From assembly GCF_000158175.1 (NCBI RefSeq), contig NZ_DS999411.1:292989-356988 (forward strand): DNA of 64,000 nt. The letters are read 5' to 3'. The position numbers and the translations under genes are program-made. A model generated the notes under the pieces. That model had not been told where the DNA came from and searched no databases. It saw only the letters and a list, made by a program, of their open reading frames with translations. Origin of the DNA: Luminiphilus syltensis NOR5-1B. Lineage in GTDB: Bacteria > Pseudomonadota > Gammaproteobacteria > Pseudomonadales > Halieaceae. Below, piece by piece: positions 56,655 through 64,000 of this stretch; the stretch's first letter is position 1, and each line of letters opens with the position of its first letter.

Positions 56655-57737
56655 TCATCGCAGCTTCAGCGTTGCCAGACCGAACAGGACCAGCATTACG
56701 GTGATAATCCAGAATCGGACGATGACGCGAGGCTCGGGCCAGCCTTTGAGCTCAAAGTGATGATGGATTGGCGCCATCCGAAATACGCGCTTACCCGTCA
56801 GCTTGAAAGAAGCCACCTGAATCATGACCGACACGGTTTCCAGAACGAATATGCCGCCCATAATCAGCAATACAATTTCGTGCCGGGTGATGACCGCCAT
56901 AACTCCGAGAGCCGCCCCCAGTGCCAGCGCACCCACATCACCCATAAAGACCATCGCCGGATAGGTGTTGAACCACAGGAATCCGAGGCCGGACCCCGCG
57001 ATCGCACCGCAGAAAATCACCAACTCGCCGCTGCCGGCGAGGTAGGGGATATTCAGGTAATCTGAAAAATTAATGTTGCCGGTGACGTAGGCAATGGCGC
57101 CCAGGCCCGTCGCCACCATCACCGTCGGCAGGATAGCCAGACCATCCAGACCATCGGTCAGGTTGACCGCGTTACTGGAACCGACGATCACGAAATAGGA
57201 AAAGGGAACAAACAGCCACCCCATCGATAGCGCCACGTCCTTGAAGAAGGGCACATAGAGCGTCGTCTCGGCGGGGTCTACGGCAGACGCTGCTAAATAA
57301 ACAGTGGCAATCACCGCGATGATCGATTGCCAGAGGTACTTCCAGCGCGCAGGGAGCCCGCGGGAATCCTTCTCCACGACCTTGCGATAGTCATCAACCC
57401 AACCGACTGCACCAAAGGCGATGGTTACCGCCAGCGTGACCCACAGGTAACGCGAACCCAGGTCGCCCCAAAGCAATGAGGCCACGGCAATTGACACGAG
57501 AATCAGCGCCCCACCCATGGTCGGCGTTCCCGCCTTTGCCAGGTGGGTCTGGGGCCCGTCGATCCTGACCGCTTGACCGATTTGCAATCGATTGAGTCGT
57601 CGGATCATCCAGGGACCCACCAGCAGCGATATCAACAGCGCTGTCCCGGCGGCAAGAATGCCTCGCAGCGTCAGGTACTGGAAAACGGCAAAGCCCGGCT
57701 CCAGCGGGATCAACTGCTCAGCCAGCCACTTCAGCAT
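56655..57737 (-). CDS. mraY: Phospho-N-acetylmuramoyl-pentapeptide-transferase MraY
   Basis: Integral membrane enzyme that transfers phospho-MurNAc-pentapeptide to undecaprenyl phosphate, forming lipid I; 360 residues with about ten helices. Family marks are [11 protein letters not shown], the catalytic WVDDYRKV with its aspartate pair, [31 protein letters not shown] and the [15 protein letters not shown] loop near the C-terminus, which contacts the uridine moiety. All are intact. It overlaps murF by seven bases, and its own stop sits in the ribosome-site region of murD. Confidence 0.97.
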   Translation of the reverse strand: MLKWLAEQLIPLEPGFAVFQYLTLRGILAAGTALLISLLVGPWMIRRLNRLQIGQAVRIDGPQTHLAKAGTPTMGGALILVSIAVASLLWGDLGSRYLWVTLAVTIAFGAVGWVDDYRKVVEKDSRGLPARWKYLWQSIIAVIATVYLAASAVDPAETTLYVPFFKDVALSMGWLFVPFSYFVIVGSSNAVNLTDGLDGLAILPTVMVATGLGAIAYVTGNINFSDYLNIPYLAGSGELVIFCGAIAGSGLGFLWFNTYPAMVFMGDVGALALGAALGVMAVITRHEIVLLIMGGIFVLETVSVMIQVASFKLTGKRVFRMAPIHHHFELKGWPEPRVIVRFWIITVMLVLFGLATLKLR

Positions 57738-59101
57738 GCCGCAGCCTCCAGCTCACCCAACAGGGCATCCACCACTACTTCCAATCGAGCGCCTCGGGAC
57801 CCCTTAACCAACACAGTGTCACCGCTGGTAAAATCAGGGAGTGCTGAGAGCAGCGCTGAGTTGTCGGCAAAATGCTGTGGCGAACCGCCGAAGCCCTCGG
57901 CCGCCGGCCGGGTAGCCTCGCCCACGGTGATCAGGCGATCGAGGCCAGCTTCTTTGGCACGCACACCCATTTCGCGATGGAATTCATCGGTCTTCGGTCC
58001 GAGCTCCAACATCGGGCCCAGAATCAGCGAGCGCCTGCCGGGGGTCATTGCAAGCGTATCGATCGCCGCAGCCACCGCTACAGGATTGGCGTTGTAACTG
58101 TCATCGACGATTTGCGCGCCGCTGCTGGCGCGAAGCGCTCTTCCGCGACCGCGCTCGGGGCTCACCTTTTCAAGCCCGCGCGCGATAGCGGCTGGACTCA
58201 GCCCCAGGGCGCCGGCAATGGCAATGGCTGCGAGTGCGTTATAGACCCCTGGACTGCCCGGCAGCTTCAGCGCGACATCAAAACCGTCTTCCGGTGTTTT
58301 GACCCGAAAATGAGTACCCTTGTAGCCCTCGTACTGAATGTTGATGGCACGAACATCGACACCCTTGCTCATGCCAAAGGTGCGCACCTCCGCGGGTGCC
58401 GCCATTTCGCGCCAGACGTCGGCATAGCGTTGATCTCCATTAAACACCCCGAGGTCACCGCTTCCCAGAGCAGCCAGGATTTCCCCCTTGGTCCGGGCGA
58501 TAGCATCCACGCTGTCGTAATTCGCCAGATGCGCAGGCGCGGCATTGAGCAATGCGGTGATACCCGGTCTCGCGACAGCGCAGAGATGCGCGATATCTCC
58601 GGGCCTGCCCGCGCCCATCTCGACAACAGCGAACTCAATGGCGGGATCGAGTCTAAACAGCGTCAACGGAACGCCAATTTCATTGTTCTGATTACCGGAT
58701 GTCGCCAGCGTGGGGCCCGCCTCCGCCAGTACCGACGCCAGCAGGGTTTTGGCGCTGGTTTTGCCGGCGCTACCGGTAATGCCGACGAGAACGCCTCGAT
58801 ACTGCTCACGGACCATGCCCGCAATCAGCGACAATACATCCACAGATGCCGCCACCTGCAGCTGCGGGATCTCAACAGCCACCGGCTCCTCGACAACGGC
58901 TGCCACCGCACCCCCGGCATGCGCCGCGGCGACATAATCATGGCCATCAACGCGCTCCCCGCGCAGCGCGACAAACAAGTCACCGGCGCTGACAGTGCGG
59001 CTGTCGATGGCAACACCGGAAACACGGAGGGCATCGGTGGCGCCGAGAACCTCAGCCCCGAGTCGCGTCGCAATAGCATTGAGGTCCAGCGCTTCAATCA
59101 T
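57731..59101 (-). CDS. murF: UDP-MurNAc-tripeptide--D-alanyl-D-alanine ligase MurF
   Basis: Adds D-Ala-D-Ala to the tripeptide precursor; 456 residues from the chosen start. It shows [28 protein letters not shown] (MurF/MurE N-terminal fold), [16 protein letters not shown] (ATP site), [35 protein letters not shown] and [16 protein letters not shown]. The frame is open to 59290 but the upstream part lies in murE. The ATG at 59101 gives [15 protein letters not shown], a normal MurF start, and an eight-base overlap with the murE stop. Confidence 0.96.
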   Translation of the reverse strand: MIEALDLNAIATRLGAEVLGATDALRVSGVAIDSRTVSAGDLFVALRGERVDGHDYVAAAHAGGAVAAVVEEPVAVEIPQLQVAASVDVLSLIAGMVREQYRGVLVGITGSAGKTSAKTLLASVLAEAGPTLATSGNQNNEIGVPLTLFRLDPAIEFAVVEMGAGRPGDIAHLCAVARPGITALLNAAPAHLANYDSVDAIARTKGEILAALGSGDLGVFNGDQRYADVWREMAAPAEVRTFGMSKGVDVRAINIQYEGYKGTHFRVKTPEDGFDVALKLPGSPGVYNALAAIAIAGALGLSPAAIARGLEKVSPERGRGRALRASSGAQIVDDSYNANPVAVAAAIDTLAMTPGRRSLILGPMLELGPKTDEFHREMGVRAKEAGLDRLITVGEATRPAAEGFGGSPQHFADNSALLSALPDFTSGDTVLVKGSRGARLEVVVDALLGELEAAAC

Positions 59102-60548
59102 TGGCCGCGGACCCCGCAAAAAATTCCTGGGCGACAGCACTATCGGAGAAGGGACGCCTGACACCTGCTGATTCCTGATAGTCCTCGTGCCCTTTACCGG
59201 CGATGAGGACCACATCCCCCGGGCGCGCAGCACCCAGCGCATGCATGATGGCGCCGCGCCGATCCTCGACGACCACTGCGGGACCATCAATGCCCTTCAG
59301 AATGTCATCGATAATGCGCTCAGGCGCCTCGGAACGGGGGTTATCGCTGGTCACAACAACACGATCGGCAAGGGTGGCTGCAATACGGCCCATTTGCGCG
59401 CGCTTACCGCGATCGCGATCGCCGCCACAGCCAAAAACCAGCCAGAGCTCACCGGTACAGCCGGGTCGCAGTGCTTCAATCGCGACCGCCAGCGCTTCCG
59501 GGGTATGGGCGTAGTCCACGACTACCGCCAATTCCTGCGGGCTGGCCACACGCTGCATGCGGCCCGGGACAGTCTTCAGGGTAGGCAGCAACGCCATTAC
59601 CTGTTCGAAGTCGTAGCCCAGGGTCGTCGCCGCCATCACAGCCGCCACCACATTGAAGGCGTTGAAGGTCCCCGAAAGCGGCGTTTCTGCACTGGCCGTT
59701 CCGTAGGGGGCATGCAGGGTTATATTCAGTCCGCTCTGCAGTACTTCGAACTGCGCAAAGACATCCGCTTCCGCGGAGCTCATTGAAATACCGAGCGTCG
59801 GGCACGATGCCACCGTTCGAACCTCGGACGCCATAGGATCATCGGCGTTGTAGATGGCGTACTGGAGCGGATAATCGCTGAACAGTCGGAGCTTGGCGGC
59901 GAGGTAGGCGCGCTCATCCTCGTGATAATCGAGATGATCACGGGATAAATTGGTGAAGATACCGGTGCGTAGGGTGAGTCCCGCCAAACGCTCCTGCGAC
60001 AGCGCGTGAGACGACGCCTCGAGCACCACGTGATCAATATCTTCCGCGTGCCAGGCGGCCAGGGTTCGATGCAGGGTAAATACGTCCGGGGTGGTGTTTA
60101 CCGCGGTAGCAGCGACTGTGTTCGTCCGCGAACCGAGTGTGCCAATAGTGCCCGTCTTCACGCCCAATCCGCGCAGCAACTGGGCGGTGATGTCGGCGAT
60201 CGATGTCTTGCCATTGGTCCCGGTCACGGCGACCAGCGCCATGCGCGCGCTGACGTCACCAAATCCCCGGCGGGCAATGTCGCCACAGCGGGATCGCAGA
60301 GCGGGCACCGCAATCACTTTCGGGTGCTGCTGCGCCAGCCCGTCAGCTTCGGCAAGTACAGCCGCCGCACCGGCGCGGAGTGCGTCATCAATGAAGCCGC
60401 GGCCGTCGGACTCACCGCCAGGCATGGCAACAAAGACCGCCCCCGGTGCCACCGCGCGACTGTCGAGAGTGATATCACTGATCGCGACACTTCCGAGCTC
60501 GGCGGGGACGTCGATCAGTTCCGCCAAAGACTTTACCGCCAGTGTCAC
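59094..60548 (-). CDS. murE: UDP-MurNAc-L-Ala-D-Glu--meso-diaminopimelate ligase MurE
   Basis: Adds the third stem residue in murein synthesis; 484 residues. It has DITLDSRAVAPGAVFVAMPGGESDGRGF, the ATP site AVTGTNGKTSIADI, and EASSHALSQ. LSRDHLDYHEDERAYLAAK includes the region of the carbamylated Lys, and GTFNAFN is the HNxxN-like element. The substrate loop reads SDNPRSEAP; the DNPR form indicates meso-diaminopimelate, the expected Gram-negative cross-linking residue, not lysine. It overlaps ftsI by four bases and murF by eight. Confidence 0.97.
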   Translation of the reverse strand: MTLAVKSLAELIDVPAELGSVAISDITLDSRAVAPGAVFVAMPGGESDGRGFIDDALRAGAAAVLAEADGLAQQHPKVIAVPALRSRCGDIARRGFGDVSARMALVAVTGTNGKTSIADITAQLLRGLGVKTGTIGTLGSRTNTVAATAVNTTPDVFTLHRTLAAWHAEDIDHVVLEASSHALSQERLAGLTLRTGIFTNLSRDHLDYHEDERAYLAAKLRLFSDYPLQYAIYNADDPMASEVRTVASCPTLGISMSSAEADVFAQFEVLQSGLNITLHAPYGTASAETPLSGTFNAFNVVAAVMAATTLGYDFEQVMALLPTLKTVPGRMQRVASPQELAVVVDYAHTPEALAVAIEALRPGCTGELWLVFGCGGDRDRGKRAQMGRIAATLADRVVVTSDNPRSEAPERIIDDILKGIDGPAVVVEDRRGAIMHALGAARPGDVVLIAGKGHEDYQESAGVRRPFSDSAVAQEFFAGSAAND

Positions 60549-62269
60549 GCCCCACCTCCTGCGATGGCCAGCTGCGCACCGGCATCCTGGTGCGGCGGCG
60601 AAGGGGGCACGTTGCCGAGTCGCAGTACGCCTTCGGTGATACGCGAATAAACCGGCGCCGCGGCCGAGCCGCCACCGTAGCTATCGCCCTTGGGTCGATC
60701 GATAACGACTGCGGTGACGTAGCGCGGAGCTTCGATGGGCGCAATACCGATAAAGAGCGCGACGTATTGGTCCGCGAGATACCCCGAAGCACCGACCTTG
60801 TGCACCGTGCCGGTCTTGCCGCCCACCTCAAAACCGGCAACGCGCGCCTTGCGCGCGGTGCCGTGCTCTCCGGTAACCCGATGCAATACCCGTAATACGT
60901 CATCGGCGATCTCGGGAGCGATCACCTGCTGACCTTCAGGGCGGTCGTCAGCAGTGCGCTTGAGCAGCGTCAACGGTATGCGGCGACCGCGGTTGGCAAA
61001 GACGCCGTAAGCGCTGGCTACCTGCAGCGGCGTCGCGGTTAAACCGTAACCAAATGCCAATGTGACCTTTTCGATCTCACTCCACCGGGTTCGGTCCGGC
61101 ACCATCCCGGGACGCTCGCCGGGAAAGCCGACGCTGGTGGGTTCGCCGAGACCAAATCGCCGGTAAACATCGAGTACAGCCTCGTGGTCGAGTTGCTGCG
61201 CGATTTTGGTGACGCCGACCTGACTCGATTTTTCGATGACCCGTGACACGGTGATCTCACCGTAGTTTTTGGGATCGGGCAGCACTTTGCGCCCGACTCT
61301 GATCCGCCCCGGCGATGTATCGATCACGGTGTCAATGGTGAACTGGCCGCTCTCAAGCGCCGCTACCAGCGTCAGTGGTTTCATCGTCGATCCCGGCTCG
61401 AACTCGTCGGCGACCACGCGATTTCGGGCCGACTGGTAATCGAACTGGCGCGAATTCGGGTTAAACACCGGGTGATTGCTCATGGCGAGAACCTCACCCG
61501 TCCAGGCATCAATCGTTACTGCGGCACCCGCGTCAGCACCCGTCTCGATCATGGCCCGCTGCAACTCTCGGTGCTGCAGATACTGGAGCCGTAAATCAAT
61601 GCTCAGCGAAACCGACTCACCGGGCTCAGGCTCGACGAGTACACCGATGTCGCGGACCGAGTCGCCGTGCAGGTCTTTAATAAATCGTTTCTTACCCGGC
61701 GTACCCGAGAGCGCACTCTGAAAAGCCAGTTCCAGCCCGGAAATACCCTGACTGTCCCGATCGGTGAGACCGACCACATGGGCCGCCACCTCCCCTGCCG
61801 GATAAAAACGTCGATACTCACGCTCACCGCTGACGCCCTTGATTCCCAATGCCAGGATCCTGCGGGCGACCGTCGGCGTTTGATGTCGAAGCAAATACAT
61901 GAATTGTTTATTGCGGTATTGGTCCAGCTTTTCCCTGAGTTCCGCCTCCGCAAGACCAATGGCGCCGGCAAGCTCGGCAATTCGACTCGAGTCGCGTAAT
62001 CGCTGTGGGTTGGCGACCAGCGATACCACCGGTGTACTCACCGCGAGGGGCTCCCCGCGGCGGTCGGTAATCAACCCTCGATACACGGGAATTTCGGCGC
62101 TGCGGACGGCGCGTAGATCACCCTGACGCTTGAGAAATTCGGCACCACCCTTTTCATCCAGCACCTGGAGCATAACCAGACGTGCCAGCAACAATCCGAG
62201 CAACATCGTCAGTAATGCAGCGACAATGATCAGGCGCCCGCCACCCAGATTTTGCGCGGCCGCCGGCAT
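60545..62269 (-). CDS. ftsI: Septal transpeptidase FtsI (PBP3)
   Basis: Class B penicillin-binding protein that cross-links septal murein; 574 residues. One transmembrane helix (about 12-35) is followed by the pedestal domain (VYRGLITDRRGEPLAVSTP). The transpeptidase domain has the serine motif STMK with Ser294 and KTGT at 485-488. The second motif reads SSQ at 348-350, where E. coli PBP3 has SSN; the change is conservative but touches the active-site triad. LIDTDxG-type and GYGLTATPLQVASAY segments are present. It begins one base inside ftsL and overlaps murE by four bases. Confidence 0.96.
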   Translation of the reverse strand: MPAAAQNLGGGRLIIVAALLTMLLGLLLARLVMLQVLDEKGGAEFLKRQGDLRAVRSAEIPVYRGLITDRRGEPLAVSTPVVSLVANPQRLRDSSRIAELAGAIGLAEAELREKLDQYRNKQFMYLLRHQTPTVARRILALGIKGVSGEREYRRFYPAGEVAAHVVGLTDRDSQGISGLELAFQSALSGTPGKKRFIKDLHGDSVRDIGVLVEPEPGESVSLSIDLRLQYLQHRELQRAMIETGADAGAAVTIDAWTGEVLAMSNHPVFNPNSRQFDYQSARNRVVADEFEPGSTMKPLTLVAALESGQFTIDTVIDTSPGRIRVGRKVLPDPKNYGEITVSRVIEKSSQVGVTKIAQQLDHEAVLDVYRRFGLGEPTSVGFPGERPGMVPDRTRWSEIEKVTLAFGYGLTATPLQVASAYGVFANRGRRIPLTLLKRTADDRPEGQQVIAPEIADDVLRVLHRVTGEHGTARKARVAGFEVGGKTGTVHKVGASGYLADQYVALFIGIAPIEAPRYVTAVVIDRPKGDSYGGGSAAAPVYSRITEGVLRLGNVPPSPPHQDAGAQLAIAGGGA

Positions 62270-62547
62270 CAGGGCGCCACCACAAGAATATCGACCGCAG
62301 GCGGCGGTGCCATATCCAGCTGGTTTGTTGCCACTTGATAGACGCGATGGGGACTGGCCAAAGTGCTGCGCTCAATCAGCAGCCGGCTGAAATCCTCTTC
62401 GAGCGCCCAACGACCCTGCTCCAGGTGCTGTAATTGCGCATAGTACTGGCGACAGACATGCGAGGAGTACACCAGCGCCAGCGCCGACACCGTATTCACC
62501 GTGACGACCAATGCGATTCCTAAACTGCTGCGCCCGGCACCGATCAC
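62269..62547 (-). CDS. ftsL: Cell division protein FtsL
   Basis: Small bitopic divisome protein, 92 residues. A short cytoplasmic start precedes a transmembrane helix (about 8-28, SLGIALVVTVNTVSALALVYSSH). A periplasmic leucine-zipper-like coiled coil follows (YYAQLQHLEQGRWALEEDFSRLLIERSTLASP) that pairs with FtsB, and then HRVYQVATNQLDMAPP, the usual FtsL end. It sits between rsmH and ftsI, overlapping rsmH by four bases and ftsI by one. Sequence conservation in this family is low, so position and architecture carry the call. Confidence 0.93.
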   Translation of the reverse strand: MIGAGRSSLGIALVVTVNTVSALALVYSSHVCRQYYAQLQHLEQGRWALEEDFSRLLIERSTLASPHRVYQVATNQLDMAPPPAVDILVVAP

Positions 62548-63464
62548 GCCAACCGCTCCGCGACTCTCATCACCGCCGAGCGCGCTCGGGGGTTATTCGC
62601 CAATTCCTCTGTAGAAGGTTTGACCGCCTTGCCCACTACCCGCAACCGGCGACCCATATCCGCATCCCGGATCGGAACTCCCCGGGGCACCGAGACGCCT
62701 CGAGACTCGTCGCGCATAAAGCGCTTGACGATCCGGTCCTCGAGGGAGTGAAAACTGATAACTACCAGCCTGCCGCCCACGTCCAGCGTATCGATTACCC
62801 GCACAAGAACCGACTCAAGATCCTCCAACTCCCGATTAATGAAGATGCGAATCGCCTGAAACACCCGCGTCGCCGGGTGCTTGTGGGGTTCCCAGCGCGG
62901 ATGGGCAACCTTGACAATCTGAGCCAGTCGCCCGGTGCGCTCAATCGGCGTCTCTTCGCGGGCGTCGATAATGGCATTGGCAATCCGCGTCGCAAAACGC
63001 TCCTCGCCATAATCCCTGAACACCTGTATCAGCTCAGCCAGTGGCGCTTTATTTATCCACACCGCGGCGGTGACTCCCGACGAACTGTCCATGCGCATAT
63101 CGAGCGGACCGTCGCTTTGGAAACTAAATCCCCGCTCTCCGTTATCCAGCTGCGGACTGGAAACACCAAGATCGAGAAGCACACCGGAAAACCCCTGCTC
63201 CGGGCGTTTGATGTCAGGGATGTCGGCGAAACTCCGGTGGAAGAAGCTGAAGCGGGAATCAGTAGCGGCGAGGTCCTCGGCGTGCACTGCCGCTTCAGGA
63301 TCCTTGTCAAAGCCAATAAGACGGCCGGCTTCGCTGAGCGCAGCAAGCACCCGGCGACTATGCCCACCACGGCCATAGGTGCCATCAACATAGGTGCCGT
63401 CCGCGGTCGTTATCAACGCAGTCACCGCCTCCTCAAGCAATACCGATCGATGGCCCGAAGCCAT
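62544..63464 (-). CDS. rsmH: 16S rRNA (cytosine-1402-N4)-methyltransferase RsmH
   Basis: SAM-dependent methyltransferase modifying C1402 of 16S rRNA; 306 residues. It has HRSVLLEEAVTAL, the SAM site YVDGTYGRGGHSRRVL, LLDLGVSSPQLDNGERGFSF, DMRMD, and RVFQAIRIFINRELEDLE. The C-terminal GGRLVVISFHSLEDRIVKRFM is also present. All are standard for RsmH (MraW). It starts on the last base of mraZ and overlaps ftsL by four bases. Confidence 0.97.
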   Translation of the reverse strand: MASGHRSVLLEEAVTALITTADGTYVDGTYGRGGHSRRVLAALSEAGRLIGFDKDPEAAVHAEDLAATDSRFSFFHRSFADIPDIKRPEQGFSGVLLDLGVSSPQLDNGERGFSFQSDGPLDMRMDSSSGVTAAVWINKAPLAELIQVFRDYGEERFATRIANAIIDAREETPIERTGRLAQIVKVAHPRWEPHKHPATRVFQAIRIFINRELEDLESVLVRVIDTLDVGGRLVVISFHSLEDRIVKRFMRDESRGVSVPRGVPIRDADMGRRLRVVGKAVKPSTEELANNPRARSAVMRVAERLA

Positions 63465-63916
63465 CAGAGTGTGAGCGACAGCAGCTCAGCGGGCACTTCG
63501 AAGCCCGCATCCGCCGACAGTGCAGCCTCACGCTCAGCCAGCCAGAGCGATTCTGACCAGAGCTCAAATTTATTTCCCTGCCCCACCAAAACGACCTTCT
63601 TCTCAAGCCCCGCGTATTCGCGAAGCGACGGCGGTACCAGAAAGCGTCCGTTGGCATCGAGCTCGATATCGGAGGCATAACCCAGAACCAATCGCTGGAA
63701 TCGCTTCACACCCGGGTTAAGGGCGGGCAACGCCTGGACCTCGGATTCAATGCGCTCCCACTCGGGCAGCGGGTAAACGGCAAGGCAGGAGGACTGGGTA
63801 TCGATGGTGGCAACAATATGTCCGTCGCAGGCGGTCATCAGCACATCCCGCTGACGCGCAGGTATCGCCATGCGACCCTTGGCATCCATATTGATGTGCT
63901 GCACGCCTCTGAACAT
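63464..63916 (-). CDS. mraZ: Transcriptional regulator MraZ
   Basis: DNA-binding regulator of the dcw cluster; 150 residues. It contains two SpoVT-AbrB swapped-hairpin domains, each with the DxxGR signature: HINMDAKGRMAIPARQRD near the N-terminus and ELDANGRFLVPPSLREY near 95-112. The conserved RLVLGYASD lies between. MraZ forms octameric rings and in E. coli represses the mra promoter by binding direct repeats. A matching repeat array lies 31-75 bases upstream here. It is the first gene of the cluster, and the ATG at 63916 has a GAGG about seven bases upstream. Confidence 0.96.
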   Translation of the reverse strand: MFRGVQHINMDAKGRMAIPARQRDVLMTACDGHIVATIDTQSSCLAVYPLPEWERIESEVQALPALNPGVKRFQRLVLGYASDIELDANGRFLVPPSLREYAGLEKKVVLVGQGNKFELWSESLWLAEREAALSADAGFEVPAELLSLTL

Positions 63917-63946
63917 GCGCCTCGTCCCACCCCGCTTAAAAACTCA

Positions 63947-63991
63947 CCACTATGGGACAGGAAAAACCACTTTGCCCCACTTTTCGCCACT
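63947..63991 (-). promoter_or_regulatory. MraZ operator: AGTGG direct repeats at 10-base period
   Basis: On the minus strand AGTGG occurs at 63991-63987, 63981-63977 and 63971-63967, exactly ten bases apart, and again at 63951-63947, two periods further on. MraZ operators in other bacteria are TGG-containing repeats at this period. A TATAGT (minus strand, 63994-63989) overlapping the first repeat could be the -10; its -35 would be outside the window. Confidence 0.75.
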
Positions 63992-64000
63992 ATAGGGATA

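Noticed and set aside
57872..59161. 429-codon plus-strand frame opposite murF
   Set aside because: Antisense shadow of murF, no recognizable domain.

Overview
The window reads as a chromosome segment of a free-living, high-GC gammaproteobacterium. The evidence is a gamma-type division and cell-wall (dcw) cluster ending ftsQ-ftsA-ftsZ-lpxC-(M23)-secA, pilB-pilC-pilD followed by coaE, an ampD-ampE pair, a type II secretion operon and malate synthase G. A marine lineage such as Halieaceae (OM60/NOR5) is my guess from gene content; no rRNA or other phylogenetic marker is present to confirm it. I found no tRNA, rRNA, CRISPR array, transposase or integrase.

Layout. (1) 1-5747, minus: type II secretion genes gspC-gspD-gspE-gspF, with gspF cut by the window edge. 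(2) 5869-7690, minus: cysC-sat, sulfate activation. (3) 7859-8956, minus: a GAF-like protein with a degenerate GGDEF domain. (4) 9073-14012, plus: a thiamin salvage operon. A TPP riboswitch precedes a TonB-dependent receptor, a YkoF-like small protein, a PnuC-family transporter, a small-molecule kinase and a ketopantoate reductase. (5) 14102-18511, minus: a membrane Ser/Thr kinase, an FHA sigma54 activator, ampE and ampD. (6) 18580-25259: nadC, rraA, a DmdC-like acyl-CoA dehydrogenase divergent from a LysR regulator, and malate synthase G.

(7) 25260-36278 is an accessory block, visibly AT-richer in places (15 G+C of 60 bases at 29461-29520, against 41 of 60 at 24541-24600). It holds a PmtA-like methyltransferase overlapping a membrane sulfatase-fold enzyme, then the type IV pilin gene pilA with a sigma54 promoter and its own terminator. 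Next come a large polytopic membrane protein and a convergent five-gene sugar operon (methyltransferase, GtrB-like GT2, WecD-like, GtrA-like, WecE). I infer a pilin or surface decoration module: WecE and the WecD-like protein make an N-acetylated dideoxyamino sugar nucleotide, the GT2 loads it on undecaprenyl phosphate, GtrA flips it and the polytopic protein transfers it outside. The block separates pilA from pilBCD.

(8) 36279-41102: pilB-pilC-pilD-coaE, with mutT convergent and overlapping coaE. (9) 41222-63916, minus: a nearly unbroken cell-wall, division and secretion cluster in transcription order mraZ-rsmH-ftsL-ftsI-murE-murF-mraY-murD-ftsW-murG-murC-ddl-ftsQ-ftsA-ftsZ-lpxC-M23 peptidase-secA-argJ, most neighbours overlapping by 1-14 bases. 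Upstream of mraZ is a clean 10-base-period array of AGTGG repeats, the expected MraZ operator.

Several starts were moved inside longer open frames where a Shine-Dalgarno sequence, overlap pattern or family length decided. All functions are from motif and family recognition by eye; no database search was run.
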